A stretch of 64,000 nucleotides of DNA from Agaribacillus aureus (GCA_030442055.1 JAUJEB010000006.1:372001-436000), one strand, 5' to 3'; counted from the stretch's first letter, positions 8,818-18,318 are shown. Notes: generated from the letters alone by a model not told the origin. Numbers and translations are program-made.

Positions 8818-9054
8818 TCAGCTTTTTGATCGATCTTCTTGGATTTCTTTTCCAAGTTCCGTTGAACCAGGATTTTCAGGAGCCTGGTTTTCACAAATTT
8901 CGAGGTATTCGGGACGAAACGAATTGCGATAGATTTTTCCCTCTTTTCCCTGCCATTCGCATTCAACTAGTCTGAGGCCAAAGACGGCATAAACGGTCAT
9001 TTCATCGCTTCCCGAAATAAGGCGTACTTTGTCGCCAATTTTAAATTTATTCAT
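8818..9054 (-). CDS. DUF2158 (YodC-like) small protein
   Basis: A 78-residue cytosolic protein. The segment KFKIGDKVRLISGSDEMTV, followed by a conserved C-E-W stretch, matches the DUF2158 family of small beta-barrel (SH3-like) proteins of unknown function. The last ~25 residues are a charged tail without homology. It is convergent with ggt. A second reading frame on the same strand starting at 8966 overlaps it and is rejected. Confidence 0.75.
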   Translation of the reverse strand: MNKFKIGDKVRLISGSDEMTVYAVFGLRLVECEWQGKEGKIYRNSFRPEYLEICENQAPENPGSTELGKEIQEDRSKS

Positions 9055-9104
9055 AGAAATTCCGGGAAATATTAACCACCAATTTTAAACGTTTGAGTAT
9101 CAAC

Positions 9105-9203
9105 TTATCCTAAAAATTTTACAATAACCAACGATTCAATATAAAAAAATTTAATCGATAATATTTAACTTTTTTTAAAGAAGTTATCCACAACTTATTT
9201 ACA
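9105..9203 (+). promoter_or_regulatory. Possible DnaA-box cluster in an AT-rich gap
   Basis: A perfect consensus DnaA box TTATCCACA lies at 9184-9192, with weaker relatives in the same orientation at 9105-9113 (TTATCCTAA) and 9195-9203 (TTATTTACA). The 400-bp gap between 9055 and 9457 is very AT-rich. This could be a DnaA-titration or regulatory site, less likely an origin; three matches in such AT-rich DNA may be chance. Apart from these I see nothing in the gap. Confidence 0.3.
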
Positions 9204-9457
9204 CTTTTCTATAAAATATTTATAGTCAGTTGATTAGAAATAGACTATTCAAGTGATGCTTCGTTTAAAATAAAACTGAGGTCGGGTGGGCATGTTGATT
9301 TTGACTGTGAAATACATAGAATTTTACTTTTAATAAATTGTACTTTTGAAATATTGAATAAATTGGAATCCTTATGTTTGGCTAGGTCAGGGCACATTTG
9401 ATGGGTTACCTAATTATAATATTCCGGTATATACTACTGAAACCAATGATTGAGCTA

Positions 9458-9661
9458 ATGAAAAGGTTAATCGCATTTTTAATCTTAGGAGTTTGGTTCT
9501 TTTCATGTACACCTATTACTTACAACAATGGTTATTATGGGAAAAAGAAAGTAGTGGTGAAAGAGGGAAAATATACCTCTGCCGATGAAAGGAAAAGGAT
9601 AAAATATTACTACAATCCGGAATATAAAAGAAAGCAAATAGTCCGGAAAACAAAACATTAA
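9458..9661 (+). CDS. Small basic lipoprotein
   Basis: The 67-residue product starts MKRLIAFLILGVWFFSC, a lipoprotein signal peptide with the lipid-attached Cys at residue 17. The mature part is strongly basic and Tyr-rich (KKKVVVKEGKYTS, then YYYNPEYKRKQ). The ATG at 9458 is chosen because it directly precedes the signal peptide; an in-frame ATG at 9398 would add residues with no role. A terminator follows 22 bp after the stop. Function unknown; a cell-envelope location is likely. Confidence 0.65.
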   Translation: MKRLIAFLILGVWFFSCTPITYNNGYYGKKKVVVKEGKYTSADERKRIKYYYNPEYKRKQIVRKTKH

Positions 9662-9683
9662 TTACAGCCTACATCCAACAACC

Positions 9684-9713
9684 AAAAAACCAGTTTCATG
9701 CTGGTTTTTTTTT
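9684..9713 (+). terminator. Intrinsic terminator after the small lipoprotein
   Basis: The hairpin AAAAAACCAG / CTGGTTTTTT with a 7-nt loop is followed by further Ts: a classic stem and U tract. Confidence 0.85.
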
Positions 9714-9825
9714 AACATTAATTTCACGAAAACATAATTTTTATTTGATGCCTTTCCATCTTTTGGTCATCTGCTAATAACTATCTTAGTTATCCGTATA
9801 GGAAACTTTGTATGCCGTGACTGTG

Positions 9826-12800
9826 ATGACCTTCCTTTTAAAAAGATTTTTTTTCCTTCTTAGTCTGATACCTTGTATACTCTGGGCGCAAGAGCCTGTG
9901 ATGACCTCGGTGTTATCAACAGGGAGTTGGTATCAATTCAAAATACATAAAAGCGGCGTCTACCGGATTGATTATGATCAATTGCAAAACATAGGAATTG
10001 ATGTGGATGGGATCAATCCCTGTGAAATTAAAATTTATGGAGGCCCGGGCGCTATGTTGCCACAGGCTAATGGCGCAGCAAGGCCACAGGATCTGGCAGA
10101 ACACACCATTCTTGTTGCCGGTGAGGAAGATGGCAGGTTTGATGAAAATGATTACATATTATTTTACGGCGAAGGCGCCGGTAGCATTAAGTTTGATTTG
10201 GAGGAGAGATCCATTGAAGTAGAACCACACCTTTACGATCGGCATAACTATTATTACCTTACCATCTCCCGAAAGACCGGGTTGCGGGTTGAATCACAAA
10301 CTGCGGCTAAAGAAGATACCGAGAATGTTATCACCTATTTTGATGATTATTACTTTCACAAGCAATCATTGAAAAACCTGCTTGCTTCAGGCAGAAAGTG
10401 GTATGGAGAAGAAATGTCAGAGGGTGAAGCCATCGCTTTTCAGCTGCCGATTCAACATTTGAATTCGACCGGCAAGGCACGGCTCCAGGCCGCTGTGCTG
10501 TCTACCTCCAAGAAAAACAGCCAATTTGATTTTAGCCTCAACAACGTAAAAATTGGTGACATCAAAACCAAAAAGGTGGCATTTTACGCTTATGGAAGAC
10601 AGGCTGAGGAAAATGAAGGCGTTATTGAATTTGACGCGAATTTATTACTCCCCGTTGATAAACTTTCCAATCTTGAAATAGCTTTTGACGACTTGGGTGG
10701 TGATGCCGGCTACCTGGATTACTTTCTCCTCAATTTTCAAAGAAAACTGGTAATGACAGATAATCAGCTGATATTCAGATCCTTTGCCAGCGCCGGATTC
10801 CCTATTAGTAATTTCAGGATCGATGGTATGGATGCTAACATGAAGGTTTGGGATATTTCCAACCCCCGGCTAATTGCGGAGTTGCCTGTTGCTATTAGCG
10901 GAGATCAGGGAAATGTCATCACAAATACCGGCGAGCTTAAGGAAATGATAGCCTTCGACCCGTTATTATTGCCACCTCCGGACTTTAAAGGGAGGGTCCA
11001 AAACCAAAACCTTCACGGCATGCAAACACCGGATTTTCTTATTCTTACCACTGCTGAGTTCATGGATCAGGCAACAAGGTTGGCCGATTTTAGAACGTCA
11101 AATGGTGGCTTGCAAACAGCTGTTGTCGATATCGCTACTGTATATCACGAGTTTTCTTCCGGTCAAAAAGATATTACGGCACTGAGAGATTTTATCAGAC
11201 ACCTACATCTTAAGTCCGGCCGCTTAAAGTATCTGCTGCTATTTGGGGATGCCTCCTATGATTATCTCTCTGCCAATTCGGAAAATACCAATTTTGTTCC
11301 GACTTATCAATCAAGAAATTCCTTGCACAATGTTTTTACCTATGCATCGGATGATTATTTTACATTCATGGATGATAGCGAGGGAGATTGGCTGGAGACA
11401 AATTCCTATTTTAAGATCCAGCATGATCTCGATATTGGGGTAGGAAGATTACCGGTCAAAACAAGTGAGGAGGCAACAACCATTGTGGACAAGCTCATTC
11501 AGTATGCTGAAAAGGAATTCAACGATCATGCCTGGCGAAACAAAGTAGTTTTCGTAGCTGATGATGGCGAGGCGAATAAGTTTCAACATCAATCGGATTA
11601 TCTGGCCAGCCAGATTGAAAACAATGATCCCGAATATGTGGTGGATAGGTTATTTGTCGATTCCTATCCTATTGAAAATAAAAATGGAAAGAGAGCGGCA
11701 CCGCGGGCCAGGGAGAAAATAAACCAGCATATCAATGAGGGCGTTTTAATTTTTGATTTCATTGGACACGGCGGCGAAACTGCACTGACCAATGAGGGCC
11801 TTGTTGATCTCGAATCCATTGATGTCTGGGAAAATGAAAACAGGCTCCCGGTAATTTTAACCGCCACCTGTGAATTCGGGAGATATGATGACTGGGATTT
11901 GGAATCCGGTGCCGAAAAAGCGCTCTTTAAAAAAAACGGCGGAGCCATTGCTTTGTTGACTACCTCAAGACCGGCGATCGTCAACACCAACTTTGATGTA
12001 AGCAAGGCTTTTTATGAAAGTGCTTTTAACAATACCGGCCCCGCAACGGCCAGGTTAGGGGATATCTTAAGAGAAACTAAAAACAAAAGTGTTTTTGGCA
12101 TCGTAAACAGGAGCTTTGTTCTGTTGGGAGATCCATCTATGCAGCTGGCCTATCCTCAATATGATGTGGTCATAACCAGCGTTAATGACAAGCCGGAAAT
12201 TGATACTTTGCAATCATTTTCCGATATCAGTCTTGTTGGCGAAATACGTAAAGGAGCTTCACTTTTATCGGATTTTAATGGGGTTTTAAATATCAGCTTT
12301 TATGATCAAAAGACAAACCTGACAACGATTGGGAACGGCAGTAACAGGCCCATGGATTATCAAAATTGGGACGACTTATTGGTGAAAGGATCCGTCAGTG
12401 TAAAAGATGGGCGTTTTCAAGCAAATTTTACCATCCCGGGAGGGGCTGAAGAAGCGCTCAAAACTGGCAAAATGGTTTTATATGCTTATGAGGAGTCTTC
12501 GGGTAGAGATGCTTCCGGCAGCTATAATAATATTAAGATCCGGCATTCACAAGACATGAGTGGTAACGATCATCGAGGTCCTGAAATTGACTTGTCGATT
12601 GATTTTGAGGATTTTGAAAATGGAGGCATAGTTGGTAACAATATTTTAGTGCTGGCAAGGCTAAAAGACAAGAATGGTATCAACCTTAGCGCCAATCCTG
12701 AAAATGGAATTGTGGCCTATCTTAACGGAAATACAGAGGACAAAATTTTGCTCAGCCGCTTTTACCAATCTGAGTTAGACGATTTTACCAGCGGCCGTTT

Positions 12801-13224
12801 GGCATATCTAATATCAGATCTTACCCCAAATCAACATACGTTGACCGTTGAGGCTTCCGATAATTTTAACAATCGCTCCTCAAGAACTATTAATTTTACA
12901 GTGGCAGCTGAGGATTTTACTTTATTACAAAGATTTACCGCCTATCCCAATCCTGCCACAAACCTGGTCAATTTTGAATTTAGCTACAAAAATGCGCCGG
13001 AAGACCTGTTGGGAATTTTGTTAATTTATTCTTCTCGCGGGGAGCTGGTCAAGGTGGTGGAAAAAAACTTTACAGACCATAGCCTGGGCAAACAGATCAT
13101 TCAATGGGATCGAACCAATGCCAGAGGACAGGTAGCACGTCCGGGGCTGTATTTTTACGATTTTTATCTGCGTTCGCTTCTCAACAGTGACGCCAATAAA
13201 AAGGGAAAAATCCTGATCCACTAA
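9826..13224 (+). CDS. porU: Type IX secretion system sortase PorU (C25 gingipain-family peptidase)
   Basis: PorU removes the C-terminal sorting domain of T9SS cargo at the cell surface and attaches the cargo to lipopolysaccharide. The product of 1132 residues starts with a signal peptide (MTFLLKRFFFLLSLIP..WAQ). The C25 caspase-like core spans roughly residues 400-770, with DFLILTTAEF, KYLLLFGDASYDY, the catalytic His648 in FIGHGGET and the catalytic Cys682 in TATCEFGRYDD. The C-terminus carries an Ig-like segment with YPNPATN, the typical start of a T9SS sorting domain, and ends near KKGKILIH. The start at 9826 is preferred over a TTG at 9808. No porV follows; a T9SS cargo-like gene does. 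Confidence 0.93.
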   Translation: MTFLLKRFFFLLSLIPCILWAQEPVMTSVLSTGSWYQFKIHKSGVYRIDYDQLQNIGIDVDGINPCEIKIYGGPGAMLPQANGAARPQDLAEHTILVAGEEDGRFDENDYILFYGEGAGSIKFDLEERSIEVEPHLYDRHNYYYLTISRKTGLRVESQTAAKEDTENVITYFDDYYFHKQSLKNLLASGRKWYGEEMSEGEAIAFQLPIQHLNSTGKARLQAAVLSTSKKNSQFDFSLNNVKIGDIKTKKVAFYAYGRQAEENEGVIEFDANLLLPVDKLSNLEIAFDDLGGDAGYLDYFLLNFQRKLVMTDNQLIFRSFASAGFPISNFRIDGMDANMKVWDISNPRLIAELPVAISGDQGNVITNTGELKEMIAFDPLLLPPPDFKGRVQNQNLHGMQTPDFLILTTAEFMDQATRLADFRTSNGGLQTAVVDIATVYHEFSSGQKDITALRDFIRHLHLKSGRLKYLLLFGDASYDYLSANSENTNFVPTYQSRNSLHNVFTYASDDYFTFMDDSEGDWLETNSYFKIQHDLDIGVGRLPVKTSEEATTIVDKLIQYAEKEFNDHAWRNKVVFVADDGEANKFQHQSDYLASQIENNDPEYVVDRLFVDSYPIENKNGKRAAPRAREKINQHINEGVLIFDFIGHGGETALTNEGLVDLESIDVWENENRLPVILTATCEFGRYDDWDLESGAEKALFKKNGGAIALLTTSRPAIVNTNFDVSKAFYESAFNNTGPATARLGDILRETKNKSVFGIVNRSFVLLGDPSMQLAYPQYDVVITSVNDKPEIDTLQSFSDISLVGEIRKGASLLSDFNGVLNISFYDQKTNLTTIGNGSNRPMDYQNWDDLLVKGSVSVKDGRFQANFTIPGGAEEALKTGKMVLYAYEESSGRDASGSYNNIKIRHSQDMSGNDHRGPEIDLSIDFEDFENGGIVGNNILVLARLKDKNGINLSANPENGIVAYLNGNTEDKILLSRFYQSELDDFTSGRLAYLISDLTPNQHTLTVEASDNFNNRSSRTINFTVAAEDFTLLQRFTAYPNPATNLVNFEFSYKNAPEDLLGILLIYSSRGELVKVVEKNFTDHSLGKQIIQWDRTNARGQVARPGLYFYDFYLRSLLNSDANKKGKILIH

Positions 13225-13479
13225 CCCGCCGACCCCAGGTAGTGTTACCTAAATTGATTCGATATAAAATTGGGTATTTTATGCATTTCTGACAGATTTT
13301 AGTGGTAATTTAATGTTGATAATACCACTGGCTACTCAGAAATAATCCCATCTGTTCATATTCAGGTAATATTGCCGGTTTTTGTTATCAAGGAGTTAAA
13401 AAGTCGTTCAAGCTGAGTTAATACTTAGTCATTATTTTCGAACTATAATTTCTTACACCTAACCAAAAAAAACTAACTA

Positions 13480-15339
13480 ATGAAAAAAAGATACCTGATG
13501 ATGCTTTTTGCATTGGCTTTCAGTCTGAATGGCTACGGTCAATATTTCTTTGATGTTTCTGTAGATACGGCGTGGACGCCCAATACGGTAGTATTGCCAC
13601 CTTCGCCGTTGAAATTTCAGGTCTTGTTTGTGGGTGGAACAGACAAGGTACAAACTACCGCTACCTATGGCAATGAGCCTGGAGAGGCGTTGGCAAAACA
13701 ATGGCATGATTTCATTGGCTTTACACCCGATAACGATTCAGACGATCTGGGCTGGGTTTCAGTGAACCACGAGAGAATCAATGCCAATGACAGTATTGGA
13801 GATGGAGGAGGAATGACCGTCTTCAAAGTAGCAAGAGATCCCTCCACTGACGAGATCGTAATAGTTGAGCAGACGCTGGAAGATGGACGAAGCGGTAAAT
13901 ATTTCAACGTTGATTTTGTCAATACCGTAGGCGAAACCGGTATGAACTGCGGTGGTATTACTTCTGTGGTAGACGGAAGAATATGGACAGCAGAAGAGTG
14001 GTTTAGAAGAAATAACGAATCTATTTCCAGCTTAAGAAATCTGGATCCGTTTACGATCAGGACCGACATCCCCGGTGATTTTAACGGAAGCACCATCGAA
14101 AAATATGAGAATTTCAACTATATGGTTGAAATCGACCCAAGAAAAGCCAAAGCTATCAGAAAGCAGTATAACTGGGGACGTCAGCCTTTTGAGGGTGGTA
14201 CAGTTATGCCAGACAACAAAACTGTATACCTTGGCGCTGATGCCACACCTGGTTTCTTTAGCAAATTTGTTGCAGAAACTCCCGGAGATTTTACCAAGGG
14301 GAAACTATTTGTATACAAGCACGATGCTTTGACTGCCCCCACAGATCCATGGGTTGAAATTGATAACTCCATGCTTGCAAATATGTTAAACTTTTCGCAG
14401 GAAGCACTACAGGCCGGCGGCACTATGTTTAACCGTCTGGAGTGGGTAACCAACAATGATGGTAAAGTATATATGACCGAAACCGGCAGGGATGGTTTAG
14501 GTACAAGATTTGAAAATGGTGTAATTGCCGGAGGTGTTTTAGATTATCACTGGCTTGAACCTGTAAGAGCAAGGCACCCACAGATGGTTGATAAACCAGA
14601 TGATCAGGTGATTGAATTTGTAAAAAGAGGTGGTTTTAATGATTACTACGGCAGAGTGTTGGAATTTGATCCGGCAACAGGTTTAGTGACTACCTACCTG
14701 GAAGGAGGACCCTTTTTCGCTGAGTCTCCCGAATTTACCCAATATCCTGAAAAACACCTTTCCAATCCCGATGGTCTGAATGTAATGGTTATCGATGGCA
14801 AGTCATTCATGGTTATCTGTGAGGACCTGAATGGTACTTCAAATGGAAGGGTACCAGCCGGAATCAGCAACAGAAGTTGTGAGTTATACTTATTGGACAT
14901 GACCATTGAAAACCCGACTGTTGATGATCTTACCAGAATTTCAGTTACGCCGGTAGGCGCGGAAGTTACAGGAGCTCAGGCAACGCCAGATGGCAAAACT
15001 TTATTTGTCAACTCTCAGCATCCGTCAACTAACAACCCATTCCCTTACAATAATTCTTTAACTTATGCAATTACTGGATGGGACATTGCAGTATCAGCCA
15101 TTGATGATATTGAAGAGGTAGTGCTTGACACAGATTCTCAATTCAAGGTATGGCCAAATCCGGTAGCTAGAGAGTTGAAATTTAGCAAAATATTAGACGC
15201 GGCGATCTACAATCAAGCAGGTCAAAGGATTAAAGTTTTCAGAGGACAAAAAAGTATTGATGTTTCTGATTTAACTCCTGGACTTTACTTCCTTAATACA
15301 AGTGAAGGAGAAATTCAGAGATTGATTATAGAGCAATAA
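13480..15339 (+). CDS. PhoX-like (DUF839) secreted phosphatase with T9SS sorting domain
   Basis: The 619-residue product has a signal peptide (MKKRYLMMLFALAFSLNGYGQ). The middle resembles the PhoX/DUF839 beta-propeller of Ca/Fe-dependent alkaline phosphatases: GWVSVNHE, GGGMTVFKV, a NCGGITS..WTAEEW segment in place of the usual NCGGxxTPWGTWLSCEE, GGTVMPDNKTVYLGADAT and LFVNSQHP. The last ~75 residues (FKVWPNPVARELKF to the end) form a type A T9SS C-terminal domain, so the protein is probably surface-exported and processed by PorU. The active-site cysteine/glutamate segment diverges from canonical PhoX, so activity should be treated as uncertain. It is followed by a hairpin and the imelysin/peroxidase gene. 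Confidence 0.82.
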   Translation: MKKRYLMMLFALAFSLNGYGQYFFDVSVDTAWTPNTVVLPPSPLKFQVLFVGGTDKVQTTATYGNEPGEALAKQWHDFIGFTPDNDSDDLGWVSVNHERINANDSIGDGGGMTVFKVARDPSTDEIVIVEQTLEDGRSGKYFNVDFVNTVGETGMNCGGITSVVDGRIWTAEEWFRRNNESISSLRNLDPFTIRTDIPGDFNGSTIEKYENFNYMVEIDPRKAKAIRKQYNWGRQPFEGGTVMPDNKTVYLGADATPGFFSKFVAETPGDFTKGKLFVYKHDALTAPTDPWVEIDNSMLANMLNFSQEALQAGGTMFNRLEWVTNNDGKVYMTETGRDGLGTRFENGVIAGGVLDYHWLEPVRARHPQMVDKPDDQVIEFVKRGGFNDYYGRVLEFDPATGLVTTYLEGGPFFAESPEFTQYPEKHLSNPDGLNVMVIDGKSFMVICEDLNGTSNGRVPAGISNRSCELYLLDMTIENPTVDDLTRISVTPVGAEVTGAQATPDGKTLFVNSQHPSTNNPFPYNNSLTYAITGWDIAVSAIDDIEEVVLDTDSQFKVWPNPVARELKFSKILDAAIYNQAGQRIKVFRGQKSIDVSDLTPGLYFLNTSEGEIQRLIIEQ

Positions 15340-15383
15340 GCCATAAGACTTTCTCCCCTCTCTTAATTTATGTTAGTCAGCCA

Positions 15384-15420
15384 AAGGCCTGGTGATTCCC
15401 GTCACCAGGTCTTATTCTAA
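15384..15420 (+). terminator. Hairpin between the PhoX-like and peroxidase genes
   Basis: CCTGGTGA (15388-15395) pairs with TCACCAGG (15402-15409), extended by AAG/CTT, and is followed by a T-rich stretch (TTATTCTAATTT). It may act as a full or partial terminator between the two genes. Confidence 0.55.
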
Positions 15421-15434
15421 TTTAACTGAACTGT

Positions 15435-17396
15435 ATGAAGCAATTTTACCTGATTTTATTTTCCATATTGACTTTCCTGGCATGTATTGTATTTTCGTCA
15501 TTCACACCAGAACCTGAACCACTGGCTAATACACCAGGCAGTTATGTAAAATCTCAATATCATGGGGGTATTACTGATTTTGGGGAGGCAATCAAACTGA
15601 CCCAAATGGTGGCGCTGTCTCTTGATGGAACAGATCTCGCCGTAAAAGATCTTCAAAAGTCATTTGACCAGCTGAGGGTGAAATACAAAAAAATTGAATT
15701 CCTGGCAGAATATTTTGATGCGGAGTTTATCAAGGACTATATCAATGGTCCCCCGCTGAAAAGTCTTGAAAGGAATTCGCCCTCATTGAGCATTTTAGAG
15801 CCGGAGGGCTTGCAGGTGTTGGAAGAGCTAATTTATGGGGAAAATCCTTTTCAGGAAAAATCAGCAATAACCGGTTTAATAGATGCACTGGACAAAAATT
15901 TCCACTATTTTGAGTCCTATCAGCTAACGATCCGAATAGAGGATAGGTTTGTTTTCGAAGCGGCAAGGTCCCAGTTGATTAGAATTTTCAGCCTTGGGCT
16001 AACCGGGTTTGACACGCCTATGACCGGCAATGCCATTAGTGAAGCTACTATATCGATGCAATCTGTATTCGAAGCATTGAAGCCTTATTTTCCCCTGGTG
16101 ACAAAAGATCCGCTATTGGCTGAAACAACAAAAAAGACTTTTGCCAGTGGTATCGAATATTTAGATGAACACCAGGATTTTGATACCTTCGATCGAATGG
16201 CATTTCTGATGACTTATATAAATCCTTTATATCAGCAAATATTGGATTTGCAATTGGCGCTAGGTATAGAAACCTATTATGAAACTTCACCGCTTAACCT
16301 GAAGCACTCGGTTAATTATTTTGCCGGCAATTTGTTTGATAACGATTTTTTAAATCCTTATTACTATCTGAAACTAAGAGCAAGCGAAAATAATAAAGCG
16401 CTGGTTGAGTTGGGAAGAACCTTATTTTTTGATCCCGTTTTATCAGGAAACAATGAGCGGTCATGCGCTTCGTGCCATAAACCTGAACTGGGATTTACCG
16501 ACGGCAACAAGAAAAGCATTGCTACCGATTTTAAAGGTACTGTTGACCGCAATGCGCCTACACTTGTCAACGCAGTATATGCGGACAAATATTTTTATGA
16601 TTTGAGAGTAAGAGAACTGGAAGACCAGGTAGAGCATGTGATCAATGACAATAGAGAATTTCATACTACCTATCTGGAGATATTCGAAAGGCTAGGTCAA
16701 AGCGAAGAATATGTAAACTGGTTTAACCGCGTTTTCCCCCAATGGGAAAAAGAGCCGATTAACAAGAACACCCTTTCCAGTGCTCTTAGTGCATATCTTA
16801 AATCTTTGTCAGGGTTTAACTCACCCTTCGACCAATATGTCAGGGGTGAAATCAATCAATTACCCGATGGGGTGATTAATGGATTCAATTTATTTATGGG
16901 AAAAGCCGGCTGCGGCACCTGCCACTTTGCTCCCACCTTCAATGGGCTTGTGCCACCTGTGTATCACGAGTCTGAGTCGGAAGTATTAGGTGTACCATTA
17001 TCAAACCTGGATAGTGTGAAAGTCATTGATCCGGATTTAGGCAGGTACAACGGCAATCTAAAAGAGCGCGCTGGTATTTTCAAGCATTCGTTCAAAACTA
17101 CCACGGTAAGAAACATAACGCTCACCGCTCCTTATATGCATAATGGTGTTTTTGAAACATTGGAGGAGCTAGTCGATTTTTACAACGAAGGCGGAGGACA
17201 AGGTTTAGGGATAAATGTTGAGTTTCAGACCTTACCGCCGGATAAACTGGACCTGAGTGATGAGGAAAAAAGTGATTTGATCAGTTTTATGGAGATATTG
17301 GTCGATACGACAGGCATGACAGCCAGGCCGGTATCCTTGCCAAAGTTCCAAAACAACCCACAGTTTAACCAAAGAAAAATAGGAGGAAACTACTAA
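15435..17396 (+). CDS. Imelysin-like domain fused to a MauG/CcpA-type di-haem cytochrome c peroxidase
   Basis: The 653-residue secreted protein has an N-terminal signal peptide (MKQFYLILFSILTFLACIVF). Residues ~30-300 are helical and contain an EGLQVLEELIY motif reminiscent of imelysin/IrpA insulin-cleaving or iron-uptake proteins. Residues ~310-640 are the di-haem peroxidase, with two CXXCH motifs (C344-H348 as CASCH, C493-H497 as CGTCH) and the APYMHNGVFETLEELVDFYN signature near the end. It would reduce H2O2 or act on a protein partner in the periplasm. Its stop codon overlaps the ATG of the CDF gene (TAATG), so the two are translationally coupled. Confidence 0.85.
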   Translation: MKQFYLILFSILTFLACIVFSSFTPEPEPLANTPGSYVKSQYHGGITDFGEAIKLTQMVALSLDGTDLAVKDLQKSFDQLRVKYKKIEFLAEYFDAEFIKDYINGPPLKSLERNSPSLSILEPEGLQVLEELIYGENPFQEKSAITGLIDALDKNFHYFESYQLTIRIEDRFVFEAARSQLIRIFSLGLTGFDTPMTGNAISEATISMQSVFEALKPYFPLVTKDPLLAETTKKTFASGIEYLDEHQDFDTFDRMAFLMTYINPLYQQILDLQLALGIETYYETSPLNLKHSVNYFAGNLFDNDFLNPYYYLKLRASENNKALVELGRTLFFDPVLSGNNERSCASCHKPELGFTDGNKKSIATDFKGTVDRNAPTLVNAVYADKYFYDLRVRELEDQVEHVINDNREFHTTYLEIFERLGQSEEYVNWFNRVFPQWEKEPINKNTLSSALSAYLKSLSGFNSPFDQYVRGEINQLPDGVINGFNLFMGKAGCGTCHFAPTFNGLVPPVYHESESEVLGVPLSNLDSVKVIDPDLGRYNGNLKERAGIFKHSFKTTTVRNITLTAPYMHNGVFETLEELVDFYNEGGGQGLGINVEFQTLPPDKLDLSDEEKSDLISFMEILVDTTGMTARPVSLPKFQNNPQFNQRKIGGNY

Positions 17397-18313
17397 TGAA
17401 CAATAACGAGCCCATTGCAAAGTATATTCCAATCAGTATAGGAAAAGTAAATTTTAAGATGGCAAGGTTAAGTAAGAAAAAGGCATTGACAATCTGTATT
17501 GCCCTTACCTTGACCGTCATGTTGGTGGAAATAATTTTTAGCTACATTACCCGTAGCCTGATGCTTTTCAGCGATGGCCTGCACATGTTGTCTCATGCGC
17601 TATCGTTGGCTATTTCGTTGATCGCCATTATTATTGCCGGGAAAAAGGCTTCCAAAGCTTATCCTTTTGGTTACGGAAGGATTGAAATTATTGCGGCTTT
17701 GATCAATGGCGTTGGTCTGCTGTTTTTTACCTTCTATATATTTTATGAGAGTACGTTGAGGATTATCGACCCACAGGAAATAAATATTTTTGAAACCATG
17801 GGAATTGCGGTGCTTGGTTTGATCGTCAACCTGCTCACCGCCTGGATTTTGTACCTGGCAGGCCTGGAAGATTTAAACACTAAAAGCGCCTTCCTGCACT
17901 TGTTAGCAGATACCTTCTCCTCAATTGCCATTGTGCTGGGATGTTTTATCATTAAATATACCAACTGGTTTGTTATTGATCCCATTTTGAGCATTATCGT
18001 TGGGGTAGTAATTGCAAAATGGGCTATCGGGTTGATGAGGGATGCTATCAACATCTTGTTGCATAAAACCCCGGAAAAAATTAAAACAGAAGAAATTGTC
18101 AATGAGCTACGCCAAAAGTACAATCAATCCGTTGCCCTCACCAACGTGAAAGTCTGGGAAATGCATAATAATGAAATTGCAGTAGCAGCAACATTGTTGT
18201 TGAATCCTATGACAGTAGCAGAATCTGCCACGGTAAGCAGAAACCTAAAACATTGGCTTACACAACGTTTTGGTATTACTGCATTTTTTCTGGATTGGGA
18301 AGAAAAATCTTAA
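17396..18313 (+). CDS. Cation diffusion facilitator (CDF) metal transporter with altered site A
   Basis: Proton-coupled exporter of divalent metals, 305 residues, with six TM helices (about 32-54, 63-81, 99-119, 133-154, 166-186, 193-211) and a C-terminal cytosolic domain of ~85 residues. The metal site in TM2 is FSD-G-L-H-M-L-S-H: His63 is present but the expected Asp is His67 (HxxxH in place of HxxxD). TM5 keeps HxxxD (His168, Asp172). The ATG overlaps the stop of the imelysin/peroxidase gene. The His-rich site may shift the preference to a metal other than zinc. Membership of the family is clear; the substrate is not. Confidence 0.88.
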   Translation: MNNNEPIAKYIPISIGKVNFKMARLSKKKALTICIALTLTVMLVEIIFSYITRSLMLFSDGLHMLSHALSLAISLIAIIIAGKKASKAYPFGYGRIEIIAALINGVGLLFFTFYIFYESTLRIIDPQEINIFETMGIAVLGLIVNLLTAWILYLAGLEDLNTKSAFLHLLADTFSSIAIVLGCFIIKYTNWFVIDPILSIIVGVVIAKWAIGLMRDAINILLHKTPEKIKTEEIVNELRQKYNQSVALTNVKVWEMHNNEIAVAATLLLNPMTVAESATVSRNLKHWLTQRFGITAFFLDWEEKS

Positions 18314-18318
18314 TCCGG

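Noticed and set aside
8781-8966. 61-codon frame on the minus strand overlapping the DUF2158 gene
   Set aside because: It is in a different frame of a gene with a recognised family and has no motif.
9105-9203. Chromosomal origin of replication
   Set aside because: A single perfect DnaA box and two weak ones in AT-rich DNA are not enough; no dnaA, no unwinding-element repeat and no skew data. Kept only as a possible DnaA-box cluster.
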